64,000 nucleotides of DNA, taken from contig OZ345378.1 in the NCBI GenBank assembly GCA_977006965.1, positions 186,001 through 250,000 on the forward strand. The letters run 5' to 3'. The translations under genes and the position numbers were made by a program. Under the pieces are notes generated by a model. That model had not been told where the DNA came from. It saw only the letters and a list, made by a program, of their open reading frames with translations, and made no database searches. This stretch comes from Phymatolithon calcareum. Taxonomy: Eukaryota > Rhodophyta > Florideophyceae > Hapalidiales. This document shows, in pieces, positions 1 to 11,390 of the stretch (position 1 is its first letter; each line of letters begins with the position of its first letter).

Positions 1-1
1 G

Positions 2-370
2 AAACATGGTCGGCAGTTCCAATACTACGGCCGCGGTCCCATTCAGTTGAGCTGGAACTTCAATTATCTTTCCGCCGGTCGCGCTATGGGCGTTGATCTC
101 ATTAACAATCCCGATAAGGTTGCTACAGATTCTACTGTGGCCTGGAGGACGGCCATTTGGTTCTGGATGAATGAGAGGGGCGCGGGAACTATGATTCCGC
201 ATAACGCAATCGTCAATGGACACGGGTTTGGGCAAACCATTCGAAGCATCAACGGAGCTTTGGAATGTGATGGGAAGCTGCCTGCGATTGTGGATAAGCG
301 AGTTAGTTACTACAGAAGGTTTGTTCAAATTCTGGGAACTTCTGTAGGCCCGGGGAATATCAGGTGCTAA
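2..370 (+). CDS. GH19 (class I/II-type) chitinase, 3' part of gene
   Basis: The frame is open from base 2, so the gene begins outside the window; the stop is TAA at 368-370. The visible 122 residues hold the family signature: a YYGRGPIQLSWNFNY block (residues 8-22) followed by a Gly-rich helix region, a TAVAWRTAIWFWM-like segment and a NGHGFGQTIRSINGALEC stretch with a terminal cysteine. In glycoside hydrolase family 19 this half forms the substrate cleft of an endochitinase that cleaves beta-1,4 GlcNAc bonds; the catalytic Glu pair lies in the missing N-terminal half. The last Cys (RC at the end) would pair with the C in LEC, as in secreted GH19 enzymes. Role is probably extracellular (defence or remodelling); the N-terminal signal cannot be seen. 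Family call is firm, substrate is inference. Confidence 0.88.
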   Translation, partial: KHGRQFQYYGRGPIQLSWNFNYLSAGRAMGVDLINNPDKVATDSTVAWRTAIWFWMNERGAGTMIPHNAIVNGHGFGQTIRSINGALECDGKLPAIVDKRVSYYRRFVQILGTSVGPGNIRC

Positions 371-1257
371 ACCTAATCGGGTTCTTGCTGAGCCTTTTGC
401 CACATCCGAGCGGAATGTGGGCATCAAGTAATAATATTACTGTCGATAGACCGATAATAAAAACTGGCTCTATGTGCAGTGGAGGGACGTGGTGCCATAT
501 AATTGGACTTTATTGATTTCTATTGGTCTTCGTACAGTGAATCGCTCTAGTGTCTATTTTACGAACCCCCTCAATTGAGGGGCGATTTGAAAGCTCAAAA
601 AAATTCATAAAGCAAATTCGAAACAGATCGCTCATGCCATATTCGTAAAGCCTGGCTCATCTTCTGTGCGAGGAGTATCCACACTGCTACCTTAAATTGG
701 CTTCGTTCGGTGCTAGAAACGAAAATATGTTGGTCACTCAGAAGTTCCAGACCTGCCATTCCAGGAGAAAAACACCGGCCGCGCGGTCGGTACATCAGTA
801 CACACCAAGACAGCATCTGTAGGCGGTCTATCAGAGTGCTCCAGACTATGCGGAGCCATTTCGAAGTCAAAAAAGGTGAGTAGTATAGTTCAGAATGTAC
901 TCTGGGAAAAAATCAATGGTCGCGCGAGCATGTCACATCGCATGAAATGGGTTCTGATTCGTCATCCATTGAAGAAAACTAAGATTAAGACAGTCCACAT
1001 TGTCAACGTCAAGGCATAGAACGCTGTCGTTGACATTGCAACCCTTGACCAAGACAGACCGATCAGCAATGTACGTGTAACTGCCCTGACGTTCACGCGC
1101 CGTAGCTTCTCCGAGTGGCTTGGGCATCTGCGGCGCAGCCTCACCACAGTACTGTAGGACGTTTCGACTTGGTCGCCCTAGTCGCGATATGATAAACTCC
1201 TCGAGTTGCAAAGTCCCTAGTAATGCAAAATGACCCTTTCCAGCGAAGCGTTGCACT
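371..1257. other. Intergenic, no supported gene
   Basis: Short overlapping reading frames on both strands here have no recognisable domain or consistent coding character. I see no RNA gene or repeat. Confidence 0.5.
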
Positions 1258-3090
1258 ATGAGGGATTCGACTGTATACGGCAAGGCCGACACCTTCAGTT
1301 TTTGGGACGTACTCAATAACTTTGAGCACAGAAGAACGAAAAGCACGCTTTCCGCATGCTTGCCGGCTACCGAAGAAGCACTCGCCTTGCAGCAGAGGCC
1401 GGTTGAATTGGTTGACTCGGAATGTGACGGCTTGCACATGATTTACCCGTATCTTGTGGGCCGCGTGGTTTTTGAGCCTTGGATCGACTTCGATGAACAA
1501 ATGCAGGAAACTACACGCATGGCGAAAGAAATGCTCGGCAAAGACGATTCGGCACTCCGCAGCGTACAGAGCGCGCTAGGGCGCGCGTAGACTGCTGTCG
1601 AGGGGATATCGCTGCCCAGCTCCCATGAAGTGGCGCGCCTCTTCCCGGCCGTATTTGAACTGTTGCGCTCCATTGTCCGGATTGTTGACAAAATGGCTCC
1701 TCCACTTTCTTGTGCTAACCGCGTGATATTACCGCCCCACGGTGTGCCCAAGCCGCAAGCGTTGCCTGCGAACAACTGCGTGATGATCGACGCGAAGGAC
1801 TGGAACGCACGGACTCCGTGTTTGTGCGTTACGAGCGTGTGTACGACCATGTGCTTGTATAGCGGTGCCATGAGTAAGCAGCCCATTACTTCCGCGTTGT
1901 GCGCAGGCGATAAGCGATCCATGGAACGCAACTTTGTCGAAAGGGGCAGACCCGGCGGACTTGAGTAATATTAAGCATCAAATGTGGATACTTGAGGCCG
2001 TGACGGAGGCGATGTACACGCACAGCGGGTGCGCCGTATTATGGAATTACCGCAGCATGATAGCAGTGCGCGTTGGGGGGTTCGGGACTAATGTGCGGGG
2101 TGGGTGCGACCAGATTCGCGTTCAAGTGTCGAGTATGTACACGGACGGGCAGGCTGAAAATGCAATGTTTGGTCTGGTTTCCGCGGTGCAGATTGCCGTG
2201 AAATCAGCTTTAAGCAAGAACTAGGACAAGAGTTTGCGATTGTGTCGTGATATTTTATGCAAGTCTACGCACTGTTTCGTCCGCACGGACGAGATATTTT
2301 TTTCAAAAGGACCTTCGAAGTGGTTGTCCGATTCAATGAATGCAGAGCTTGGCTTTTATGAGAATGTATCCACTGAGGAGTATTGCTGGATATCAAGCAG
2401 GGCGATTGCCCTCTTTAAGAGAGAGAGTGCGGTGGGTGCATCGATAATGCTTCGCTCGCATCCGAATTCTTCAAACATATCCTTAGCACGTACTCGCGCG
2501 TGATGTACGCAAGTGAGGATACCTCCGTGCTGCTGCTTGGATCTCTCGGGAATGTGCATGTGGTTACAAAGTACGCAAATACCGACTTTTGCGCCGGGTC
2601 CGAGATGATACAGAGCGAAGTAGATATTTATAATCTGATGCGGAAGGACCATGTGGAGCTTCTAGGAAGCTGTGTACCGGACGTTTTGGCGATATGTACG
2701 CAGCCACGCTGTGATCCCGTGCTTGTGGTTGAGTATGTCGGGCACCCTGTGACGCGGGATAGGGACGGAAGGTTGATGGTTGGAGGTGCTTCCGTTAGCG
2801 AGTTGGACTGGATACAAATTGTTGCTGCAGCGAATCGTGGATTGGACTGTCTTGCGCGGGCTGGACTGTCACACGGTGACGAGACCACTTCAAACATTCG
2901 AGCTGAGCGGCTGGTGCAGAATGCAGCAGGGGAACAAGGCGGCCTGCAGGAGAATGAAAAAGCTTGGCGCGTGTGGTGGATCGATTTTGGTCTTGGGGAA
3001 AAGTTAAACGGAACTCAAAAGATCGAAGACAAATGGTACGAAGCAAATGTCAGCATTGAAGTGCAAAGCATTTTCGTTAATTTACTCTAA
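1258..3090 (+). pseudogene. Broken kinase-like accessory gene (HGD..N / IDFG type)
   Basis: A run of consecutive plus-strand pieces reads as one protein only if stops at 1588-1590 and 2222-2224 and frame changes near 1940 and 2500 are ignored. The last piece (ATG at 2503, stop at 3088) has kinase-like landmarks: VVTKY (invariant-Lys strand), E.DIYNLM (alpha-C-like helix), LVVEYVGHPVT (hinge), SHGDETTSNI in place of HRD....N, and WWIDFGLG in place of DFG. This arrangement resembles the atypical kinases of the RIO/Bud32, FunK1 and Crinkler-C-terminal type. The N-terminal pieces (1258-1590 and 1630-1968 in one frame, 1934-2503 in another) are not recognised. Introns could explain some of the breaks, but I found no convincing GT..AG pair, so pseudogene is preferred. 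Substrate unknown. Confidence 0.5.
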
Positions 3091-3092
3091 TG

Positions 3093-3105
3093 CCCCCCCC
3101 CCCCC
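3093..3105. repeat. Poly-C tract just after the kinase-like ORF
   Basis: Thirteen consecutive C residues lie immediately 3' of the stop at 3088-3090. A similar C run occurs near 44826. Length may be uncertain because homopolymers are prone to sequencing error. Confidence 0.7.
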
Positions 3106-3625
3106 AAAAGATGATGAATGAGATTAACTCTCTCGTACAGTACTGCAAAAATTGAAATTTATCGAAACACCGTAAAAGATAGGCAATTGCAAACCCCGTA
3201 CCGAAAACTGTAGTTAAAACAGAAAAGAGCTCCAGCTTGTTACTATTCGTCTTCAATGTGCTATCGATAAACATCTCAGCACACTCGTGTCTAATAAGCA
3301 GACTGTTGCCAATTTTTGTCACGAACTTTTCGTTACAAAACACTTATTCCAAATTCTCGGAGGAGTTGAGATACAATCGGTTGGACTGGAGCGGATCGTC
3401 ACTTCTCCTAATTTTTCCACGCATGAAATCGCACCATCGATAAAAACTTGTCCCCCTGAACAAGCCCACCATTTCGATGCATAAAACTGCAAATTTGATA
3501 GGGAGCAAGGCCGACTTTTGCATAGTTCTCAATCAAATCGATATCAGCAGATGGGAAAAACGTTTTCGAGACGACCTCTTCGTGATGAATACGATGTGGC
3601 ACTTTTAGAACAAGCTTCCCGTCTT

Positions 3626-4042
3626 TCAGCCTGCACGTTGTGAGGGAGCCACCGCAGTGATAGACTCATTTTCCGACACGCATTCTTTTCCGCCCAACCT
3701 CCACTTCCCGAAAGTGCTCAGATAGTTTGTACGCTGATGCTGTCTACAATAGAGCTGTACCGAATTGGTTTTCCAGCTTTTCTTGGCATATGAATACTGC
3801 TCTTCGTCCTCGAAAATACTTTGGAATTCAGCAATGAAGTCTCCTAAGAGGAGCTGGGGATAAAGAGTAGCGGCGAACGAATACATGAATGTGTACCCTT
3901 TATGCAGAATAATCAATCCATAAATGTGACGCTGTGCCATTTGCGAAGCATGCTGTGAGGAATCCATGTGTTCAGAAATACCTTCGAAAACAGAACTTCC
4001 AGCACCGTAGTATCCATAAAGGTCTTCTTGTATTGGAAGCAT
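3626..4042 (-). CDS. Unrecognised ORF, 138 residues
   Basis: An ATG-initiated minus-strand frame with protein-like composition (aromatic-rich helix around residues 40-75, then a Glu/Asp-rich segment). I recognise no family. It lies next to the kinase-like pseudogene and could be another accessory-gene fragment. A frame just upstream on the same strand (3913-4134) competes with it. Low confidence that it is a real gene. Confidence 0.25.
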   Translation of the reverse strand: MLPIQEDLYGYYGAGSSVFEGISEHMDSSQHASQMAQRHIYGLIILHKGYTFMYSFAATLYPQLLLGDFIAEFQSIFEDEEQYSYAKKSWKTNSVQLYCRQHQRTNYLSTFGKWRLGGKECVSENESITAVAPSQRAG

Positions 4043-4430
4043 TGCGCTTCCAATCGCCTTTCTTCGCTACTTCTGTTCAAGAAACATAACGATTGCCATC
4101 TTTTGCTGCACTTTGTGCACTCTGAAGTCGCCACTTCAAGGAGAAAATCGACGTTCTGAATTTAGAAGGGCGTGCATAAAATAAAACACAAAGCTGAAAA
4201 AAGATTTTCGTCGATGAAGTCCATCTCGTCTGCATTCAGCCTCCAATAGATATTGTCAACATCATTATCATGGACAAAAGACTACTGCCAGTACGTCTGC
4301 TACTTTACAACGCCCTTGAAACGAACGCTAGAAGTGCTCGAGAAACACAACTTTCGGGTTAAGATGCGAAAGATCCGTCTCAAGGACGTGAGGCAGAGTT
4401 TTATGCTTCAGCAAGGAATATGGTGCTTAG

Positions 4431-5250
4431 TCAGCAGTATGTAGGCGGCAGTGGTGTATGAATGTAGTGCAGAAGCAGGGATACCGGTGTGCAATCAACC
4501 CTGTGGGCTAACGGTACGCGCATAACAGTCGACAGTGCTGTGTGAATGTAGTACGGCAGCAGCGGACCGATGTTCTGTCGGTAGTGCGTTCGCACAAAGC
4601 AGGCGGCAGTCATGTATGAATGTATTGCAGCAGCAGGGTGTGTAATCAGCAGTTTGTACTCTCAAGAGAGGCGGCCATCGTGCATAAATGTAGTGCAGCA
4701 GGAAGAAGACCGATGTGTAGTCAGCAGTGTGTATGCACGAAGCAGGCCACAGTCACGTACGAATGTAGTGGAGCAGCAGTAAGACCGGTTTCCAGTCAGC
4801 AGTGTACCCGCGCGAGAGAGGCGGCAGGCGGCAGGCGGCAGACGGCAGACGGCAGACGGCAGACGGAAATTGTGTCTGAATATTGTGCAGCAACAGGGTG
4901 TGAAATCAGCAGTGAGTACCTACAAGGCATGCGTCAATCGTGTGTGAGTAAAATGCAGAAGAAATAAGACCGGCGTGTAATCAGCAGTGTGTACACGCGC
5001 GAGAGGCGGCAGAGGACAGTCGGCAATAGTGTATGAACGCAGTGCAGCAGGAGGAAGTTCGTTGTGTGTTATCAGCAGTGCGTACGAACAAGGCAGGCGG
5101 CAGAGGCTGGCGGAAATCAAGTATGAATGTAGTGCATCAGTAACAAAACGGTGTGCAGTTAGCAGTGCGTACCGGCAAGGCAGGCGGTAGCCGCTTTTGT
5201 TTGAAGGACAGCTGCCGAATGACCGGGGTGTAGTCTGCAGTACATATGCG
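4431..5250. repeat. Degenerate minisatellite, about 11 units of 75-105 bp
   Basis: The phrase AATCAGCAGTGTGTAC (with variants) recurs near 4434, 4574, 4649, 4722, 4796, 4902, 4980, 5073, 5158 and 5233. Each is followed by an Arg-like gcgagaggcggcag block and a second conserved phrase close to TGTATGAATGTAGTGCAGCAG. Units are diverged in sequence and length. A 7-bp sub-repeat (GGCAGAC/GGCAGGC) is expanded at about 4820-4868. Several frames stay open for 60-115 codons only because the unit is stop-poor; no gene is called. Confidence 0.8.
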
Positions 5251-5483
5251 TGCGGTTTTCATTGCTTCCGGATTTGGACACCGTTTCATCTTGCATCATT
5301 TCTGGGCCCTTTTTCAAAATCATTGCTGGGAAATGAAATCTGGAGCCAATCACATTAGGATTTGTGTATGTAGGCATTGTGAAAAGCGCACTGCAGTGAC
5401 TGACAGAAAAGGAACTCCTGGGATTTTAGGAATTTTTAAAAACTAATCTGTCTGCGATATTATCACAGCACGGGATAGTACTG

Positions 5484-8400
5484 CAGTCAAACCTCTCTAA
5501 GTGCAACACGGCGGTAAAGCATTTCGTTTGTACTTAAAGTGGTTTTGCAATTAAAGAGTGGCTATCATATCTCACCGAATTGCACAAATTACAGTACTCC
5601 TAGCACAGCGTTAAAGATTACGTAGCGGAGTCCCAACGCTATTCAATCCTGTACGCGCCACCAATCGGAGATCCTTGTTTGCTGCAGAGTATATTTGTGT
5701 TCTGTGGTATCAGACAGGGTTTTTTGTCTGAGGAAGAACGTGTAGTAACACAAAAGATAGAATGCTAATTCCCGGCCTACGAACCGACCGCGGAACCGCG
5801 CAAGTGCTCACCTACGACCGGTGACGCAGAATTGCCTACCTTGAACTTTGTGTACGCAAACGTCTTTTACTCCTTACTTCGGTTTCTTCCACTGCTTGCT
5901 ACTCAATGCCCGTGTATATAGTAATCTAATTAACCCAATATAGGACCACTGCCTCTGTGGTTCAGGTACACATATAATCCCCTTTTGGTCCTATTAATGA
6001 GAAATCTCCCCGCTTGTGGTCCAGACTCATCATGGGCCTCGACCGAGGACTGCCGTGCACGTCAGCTGCACAGAGCGGACATACCCCTAATATTTCACAT
6101 TCTGCAAGTATTTCGCGCTGTACAGCGTGGACCGCACGCCGAACTGTCGTCGAGCAAGAATCTCTGGAGTCTAGAATCCTCAATGCCAAGCTCAACTGCT
6201 TAGTCTGCTCCGCCAATGAAAGAGAAAACTCATCCATTTGCTCAGTGTGCATCTCATCGTTTTGGTTCTCTTCGAGTTGCAGCTCTTCAACAATCCCATC
6301 AACAAGGACTATTCGATTACATCAGCTATGCAATTGTCTTCATCCTCGGGGTTGACTAGCTCATCGATAGAGATACGAGCACGTGCAGGAATGACCTCCG
6401 CGACAAGCTTCGCAAGCTCTTGTCTCTCCGTTTACAATTCAGAAGTACTCATAGATTGTCCCCGTTTTCTCCTAGCAAGTGGCCAACGATTTTGGTGTGG
6501 GCCCAGAACTTGAAGATTGTAGTTTTGCTTAGCTCCTTCCAGATTTCAGGCATCCACTTCATTGACGTTAGCTGGTCCACCTTGTAAATATGCTTATCTT
6601 CACACTTTAGTGAGTCCAAAAAGCTAAGTGCGCACTCAACTTGACGGCGCCGATACTGTACCTTCATGGCAGCGATGATTCCGGCGTCCATAGGTTGGGT
6701 TTTCGATGTCGTGTTAGGTGGAAGAAAGATGACTTCGGTGCTTTGAAGAGCGGACAAAGTGTCATAGTTTCCATGCGCTGAGCAATTATCTAGTAATATT
6801 GCTGCTTTTAGCTCGGGGGTCCGGCCGATGTAGCGGTCAAAGCGACCAAGCCAGGCGAAGAAGAGGTTCGTGTTCATCCAGGATTTTTTGTTAAAGTGGT
6901 AATCAAATCCGAGCTGATGGCCATACTTCCTTTAAATGGGCGTGAGCGGCAAGCTTTTCGAATCAACATCAGTGAATATTTCTCTGTTCTGTCAGCATTC
7001 GCGCAGGCAAGGTAGGTCATTCGAACTTTTTGCACCTTTCTCCCCGGCAGAGCGCTTCGGGTGATTGTCTGAGCCGGCGCCATCTGGTAGAAATGGCCAA
7101 ATTCATCAGCGCTAAAGATGTCATTAAGTGCATACTTCGACAGCTTTTCCCTAATTTGCGGAAGCTGCTGGCAAATCGCTTGCATGTCCGCATCACCGCT
7201 TTCAATGTGCGATGTGAACTTTCTGAAATGGTGCCTCTTTTTAAACAAGTCCAGCCATCCGTTGGAAAACTTGAGCTTCAGCTTGGCGTCTGCTGGAAGT
7301 TTCTCATTCACCTTCGCCATCAGACGTTCACCTTTCGCCTTATCATGTCACCAGACAGGTTAAGTTTTCGACAGTGCATGTCACAGGCCTACTGCGCAAG
7401 TGCGTCATCGAGGGCGGCGCTCGATAGTGGGCGGTGCTTCTTGCGGTCCGTTTGGTCGCCTTTTTCGATTCTGTCTCTGTCTTTCCGCACCCTTGAAATT
7501 GTAGAAGGATGCAGCGTGAAACTTAGTTTCAGCTCACGGGTTGCCCAGCTCATAATATCGACTAAGTTGAATTTTTAATTTGCCGCGGTTCGGCGGTCAC
7601 ACTCTTTGATAATACGAAGCTTCTCGGCTTTCGTCAGATGTTTCGGAGTTTTTCGGCTCCTGACGAAAAACCTATACTGTAGTAAAAAGGATACCGAAAG
7701 TAAATGGATGATGAGAAAGTTGCTAGAAAACGAAGCAAGAAGGATTGTGAGAGAAAAGCAAAATTTTACTGAAGTCGTTATCGCAAAAAGCGGCAAAGAT
7801 ATGACTCCCCTGACAAAATGACGCACTAAAAACGGCTGGAATTGACCGTACATACCAAATGATGTCGCAAGGAGCGCTTTCCTTGGCTACACAGCCAACA
7901 TGACGACTCCAATTGCCTTGATGCACGCGCAGAAATTTAGTGCAGCGTGATGAGGAGTGTGTAGAGCACAGATTGCGATCAGAGCCGCTTCAGTAGAGTT
8001 TGAAACTCGTGCGTTACGTTATGTGCGCAAGTGTCCGCGGCACGAAGCGTAACAATGTTCAAACAGCATGTACGCAGCGATGAAGCCAGTGGGTTCGCAC
8101 CGCAGCGCACAAACGCTGGGCCAAATCCACCAACGTATCGCACGCGGCTGCAGCACCTCTGTTAGCACGTTTACCATGCAATACTTCTCCTGGAAAAGTG
8201 CTTCGCCATGCCGTCCGAGGTATACCTTTTTTCGCAGTGACAGCGAGCGCGTCGATTAGTGGAGCGATCCTTGTCTCCTTCACGCGAAGCACGAACACGG
8301 AAATCATCGATAACAGAGTGTGTGGCGGGTCGCACGTGCTCTATGGGGTGTGCGAGCGTATCTGACGGAGAATGACGGGCTACCGTCACGACGTAGAGTT

Positions 8401-8684
8401 TGCAATGACAAGCGGATGGACCTATCGAAATGGTGCTGAAGTCTGAGCTACGTATTTTCATTGCAAGCGACGTACTTGAAAGAGATAACGATTTCTCATG
8501 CAAAATAATGTTTCAAAAATAAAACAGAAAACAGGATAGCTCTGCGAAATCGTGCACTACTGCAGGTTGCAACAAAACCTAAAATTTTTATATTTTTAGG
8601 CGTGTACGAAACTCGTCAAACAATTTGAGTTGCCGTTATGCAGGTTTTGCAGTTACGGCGGTTGCACATAGAGAGGTTTGATTG
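5484..8684 (-). mobile_element. Tigger/pogo-type DNA transposon, about 3.2 kb, dead
   Basis: The left end reads CAGTCAAACCTCTCTAAGTG and the right end, reverse-complemented, reads CAATCAAACCTCTCTATGTG: near-identical terminal inverted repeats of the Tigger type. A TA follows the right end (8685-8686); the left flank lacks a clean TA, so the left border is good only to a few bases. The transposase relic inside reads on the minus strand. Confidence 0.75.
5962..7660 (-). pseudogene. pogo/Tigger transposase with CENP-B-like HTH, frameshifted
   Basis: Reading the minus strand from about 7660: an N-terminal HTH (RKTPKHLTKAEKLRIIKE, then WATRELKLSFTLHPSTISRV in another frame), a second helix-turn-helix block (NGWLDLFKKRHHFR), then the DDE core. 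The core shows FSADEFGHFY (first Asp), AILLDNCSAHG (second Asp) and FLPPNTTSKTQPMDAGII (third-acid region), as in the Tigger/jerky/CENP-B group. A single-base loss near 6930 switches frame between the pieces 6874-7320 and 6449-6877; a stop near 6427 and another frameshift near 6310 break the acidic C-terminal tail, and a stop near 7400 breaks the N-terminal part. The protein would have bound the element ends and cut at TA; this copy cannot make it. Confidence 0.85.
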
Positions 8685-9119
8685 TATATAAATTTTTAAT
8701 TTTTTTATTCCAGTAAGGCGGCAGCCAGAAAATAAGCGAAAAAACATGCTTCGCTGAAATGTGTTAGGGAACGGTTTGGTCTACAGCTCCCCAAATCTTT
8801 CCTAGGAAGATTTTCGCGTTTGTTCTGTTCGTTGATCAATTCACGGAACTATGGTGAATTTACTGTGCGTTAGGGTTGGAAGTATATTCACGTAGTGGTC
8901 ACAGACACATAACAAATAGATTGTTTTGCATTTGGAGAGCTACGAGCACTTGGAGATTCTGAATGCTGGAAGCATATCAGAAAAGGCTATAGAAACCACC
9001 AGAAACGCTACGCTTTCGTAGAAACTATACCGGAATTTAGGTCTCCTATTCCTGCAGCTTCCTGCACCACTGCATCATTGCGTGTCTACAGGACCCCATA
9101 CACTACAAGAGTGTAATAA
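8685..9119. other. AT-rich intergenic, nothing recognised
   Basis: No long frame, repeat or RNA signature seen. Confidence 0.4.
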
Positions 9120-10371
9120 TCATTGATTCGATATGCTTGTTTGGCCTTCTTCGCCAAGTTTTTCTTCCGTCCGATAAAAATGTTGCGAGCACGGCAGGTA
9201 TGTCCTCATGAAGTTCTTCAATCTTCTGCCAAGTCCAATCGCATTTGTCGGGCAAACCTGACCGCTTTGCCTTCTGATAATCTCGTGCTTAATCTCAAAA
9301 TGCACAACCTGTTTTGCCAACTAGCGCTTCCATCTTTTCCGTCAATATCAGCATGATACAATTGCATGCAGCTGGCATGGACCCGATCTGTCTTCCCATC
9401 CAATCTGCTGGTCACATCGTATATCAGCTCACTGGCAATAGTAGTAACTCGTTTGGGACCAATCCATTTGAACTGAAGTTTGTGCTTCTTCTTTTCGCCG
9501 TCCGGACCACGCACAAACCAGGGCTCGGAACAATTCAATTGCAAGAAATTGCTGCTCGAGTTGCAATTCGCAATACGAATTGCTTCGGGCTGAATCTTGC
9601 AATGACTATTGCAATGTACCGCGGCGGGCAATCAAGGATGGTCAAGCTAACTAAACGTAGCCGTTCGCTCGCGTGACGAGACTCCACGTAGCATATGGAT
9701 GGAGCCTCGACGATGCAATATTAATTGCAATGCCGGAGCTCTCCGCAATTTCACATTGTAATTCCAAATTGCAATGTATTGCAATCCCAATATATTGGGT
9801 CCGAACCCTGGCACAAACACAACATCTCCTAATTGAAATCGGTGCCTCAAGATTTTCGTGTTTTTGTTGTGTTGTTCTATTTGCTTCGCTCGATTTTTGC
9901 TTTCTCGGCAATATCCTTGTGCATGATCTCAATCGAAGACTGAAGTGTGTTAATTTCCCGTAATTGTACAGCCCCTGCTTTCTGAAGGCTTCTTATCTTC
10001 CCATTATCTGCCGCGCAGTCAACAAACAATTTGGTTGTGCGTGCATTGGTTTGATATAAGACATGACTTAGTGGACTAATGTATGTTCTATCATTGTTGA
10101 TACCCAACAATCATCGATAATAGTCATCAACATGCCTGCCACCGCGGTCCAATCCTAGGGTACGAGCTTCAACTCGGACAAAAGAGCGTTGGAACCCACA
10201 AGAACAGTTCGCATTACTCTCTCCACGGTTCCGTTCAGCCACAGAGAGTACGCCACCGCGAATGAGTGTTTGATTTTGTGGGTATCGGCCAGATATTCCA
10301 TCAAAACGTTTTTGAAATGGGATCCTTGGTAGGATACCCAGATGTCCATTGGAGTAAATGTTCACGCCCAC
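9120..10371 (-). pseudogene. Ty3/gypsy LTR retrotransposon integrase relic
   Basis: From 10349 downward the minus strand encodes an integrase-core fragment: VSYQGSHFKN (D..GSHF, with the catalytic Asp changed), then LWLNGTVERVMR (the N.TVER block) and LLSELKLVP. Further down (9847 to about 9340) is the integrase C-terminal domain: RHRFQLGDVVFV, then KLQFKWIGPKRV and DRVHASCMQLYH. Stops and frame changes interrupt it. Reverse transcriptase and gag are absent, so the element is internally deleted; the LTR-like segment at 10430-10730 abuts the integrase directly. A hAT MITE splits the C-terminal domain. Confidence 0.78.
9519..9810. mobile_element. hAT MITE, 292 bp, with 8-bp target duplication
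   Basis: Ends CAGGGCTCGGA (left) and CAGGGTTCGGA (right, reverse complement) form the inverted repeat; GCACAAAC is duplicated at 9511-9518 and 9811-9818. The 8-bp duplication and CAGGG.TCGGA ends are typical of hAT. The interior is rich in TTGCAAT/ATTGCAA. Deleting element plus one duplication joins GDVVFV to RGPDGEKKKHK of the gypsy integrase, which confirms the borders. Confidence 0.88.
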
Positions 10372-10429
10372 CGTGCCAGCTCTTCAGTGACGTCTCGGCG
10401 GGGACGAGGAGTTCTCGGGCAAAGGGAAA

Positions 10430-10730
10430 GACTATTAAGATGCGGCTTGTCTGCCACTTTCGAGTGTGTCTTTATTCCCTGTTGTTGTCCTTGCCTCTCT
10501 CTCTGTCGATGCTCGGTGCAGAGAACGGCTTTTATAGCCCAGGTGCTGAGGTACTCTACCATGTAATCGTAGAAACATAGTATGGAATATCGTTCCGGTA
10601 GATTCACGTCTGCGGCCATACAATTATGTCGGTAACCAAAATATTGTGTCGGCACCTACCAGAGCCCTTGCACTTGAACCCTGAATATCTTTCATGTCAT
10701 GCATTCATGGATTGAATGAACTATTCCACA
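10430..10730 (-). repeat. LTR-like segment (copy 1) with promoter and poly(A) signal
   Basis: On the minus strand it begins TGTGGAATAGTTCATTCA and carries GGCTATAAAAGCCGTTC (TATA box) and, about 60 bp on, GGGAATAAAGACA (poly(A) signal). The same string of features occurs on the plus strand at 27762-28990 (interrupted). It sits directly upstream of the gypsy integrase relic in the same orientation. The 3' border is not defined. Confidence 0.65.
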
Positions 10731-11388
10731 TTCGGTTGCTGCGTTCGCGTTTGCGGCGACTGATGCACAGAGCCATACGTAAAGACGATACATCGTTTTT
10801 CATAACGAATAAGTATTTCTACCCGGTAGTACTTGAACCCATGTACAAAAAATCAAAGTGAATTACTTCGTTTGGAATATTGCCGAGAATGGGCGCGGTA
10901 TCTTGTTACCTCTATTCGATTTTATGCAGTGAATGCACTGTTTCACGAACTCCTTGCAATAGTTAACAATTGAGCCCCACAGAAACTTCTCTTTCAATGC
11001 ACTACAGTACTTGTTGATTCGAAATTAGACATGAACATTCCGATCGGGCCCCTCCCCGATCGAAGCCCTCTGAGGGCAGTTGTGTACCACGTGTACAATT
11101 TATCATACGTTTTCTATTTGAGCCCAAATAGACCCTTCCGAGGACTTCAAAAAAGCCCTCCTTTTGTCCGGTTTTCTGGAGGCCCTCTTGGGCTCTCTCC
11201 GAAGTCACTGCCCGGAAAAGAGGGCATGCCCTACCCTTCTCGAGGTCCATTCGGGGTGTTCATGTCTAATTCAAATCTTCTGTGTCTGTTAATACAGATT
11301 CTATGTGTCATAACGCCAGCTGTCGCTAAACAAGAGATGCACTTGAAATCCCATTGCCTGTTGGACGAAACAATATTTTTCTGGAGAC
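10731..11388. other. Intergenic between LTR relic and Tc1 element
   Basis: Short frames on both strands (for example 11002-11250 minus) have no recognised similarity. No RNA gene seen. Confidence 0.4.
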
Positions 11389-11390
11389 TA

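Noticed and set aside
3408-3602. Minus-strand fragment as a MULE/FAR1-like transposase piece
   Set aside because: A weak resemblance over ~30 residues only, with no zinc finger, DDE motif or terminal repeats.
4620-4967. 115-codon ORF across the minisatellite
   Set aside because: The frame is open only because the repeat unit lacks stops; codon content mirrors the repeat.
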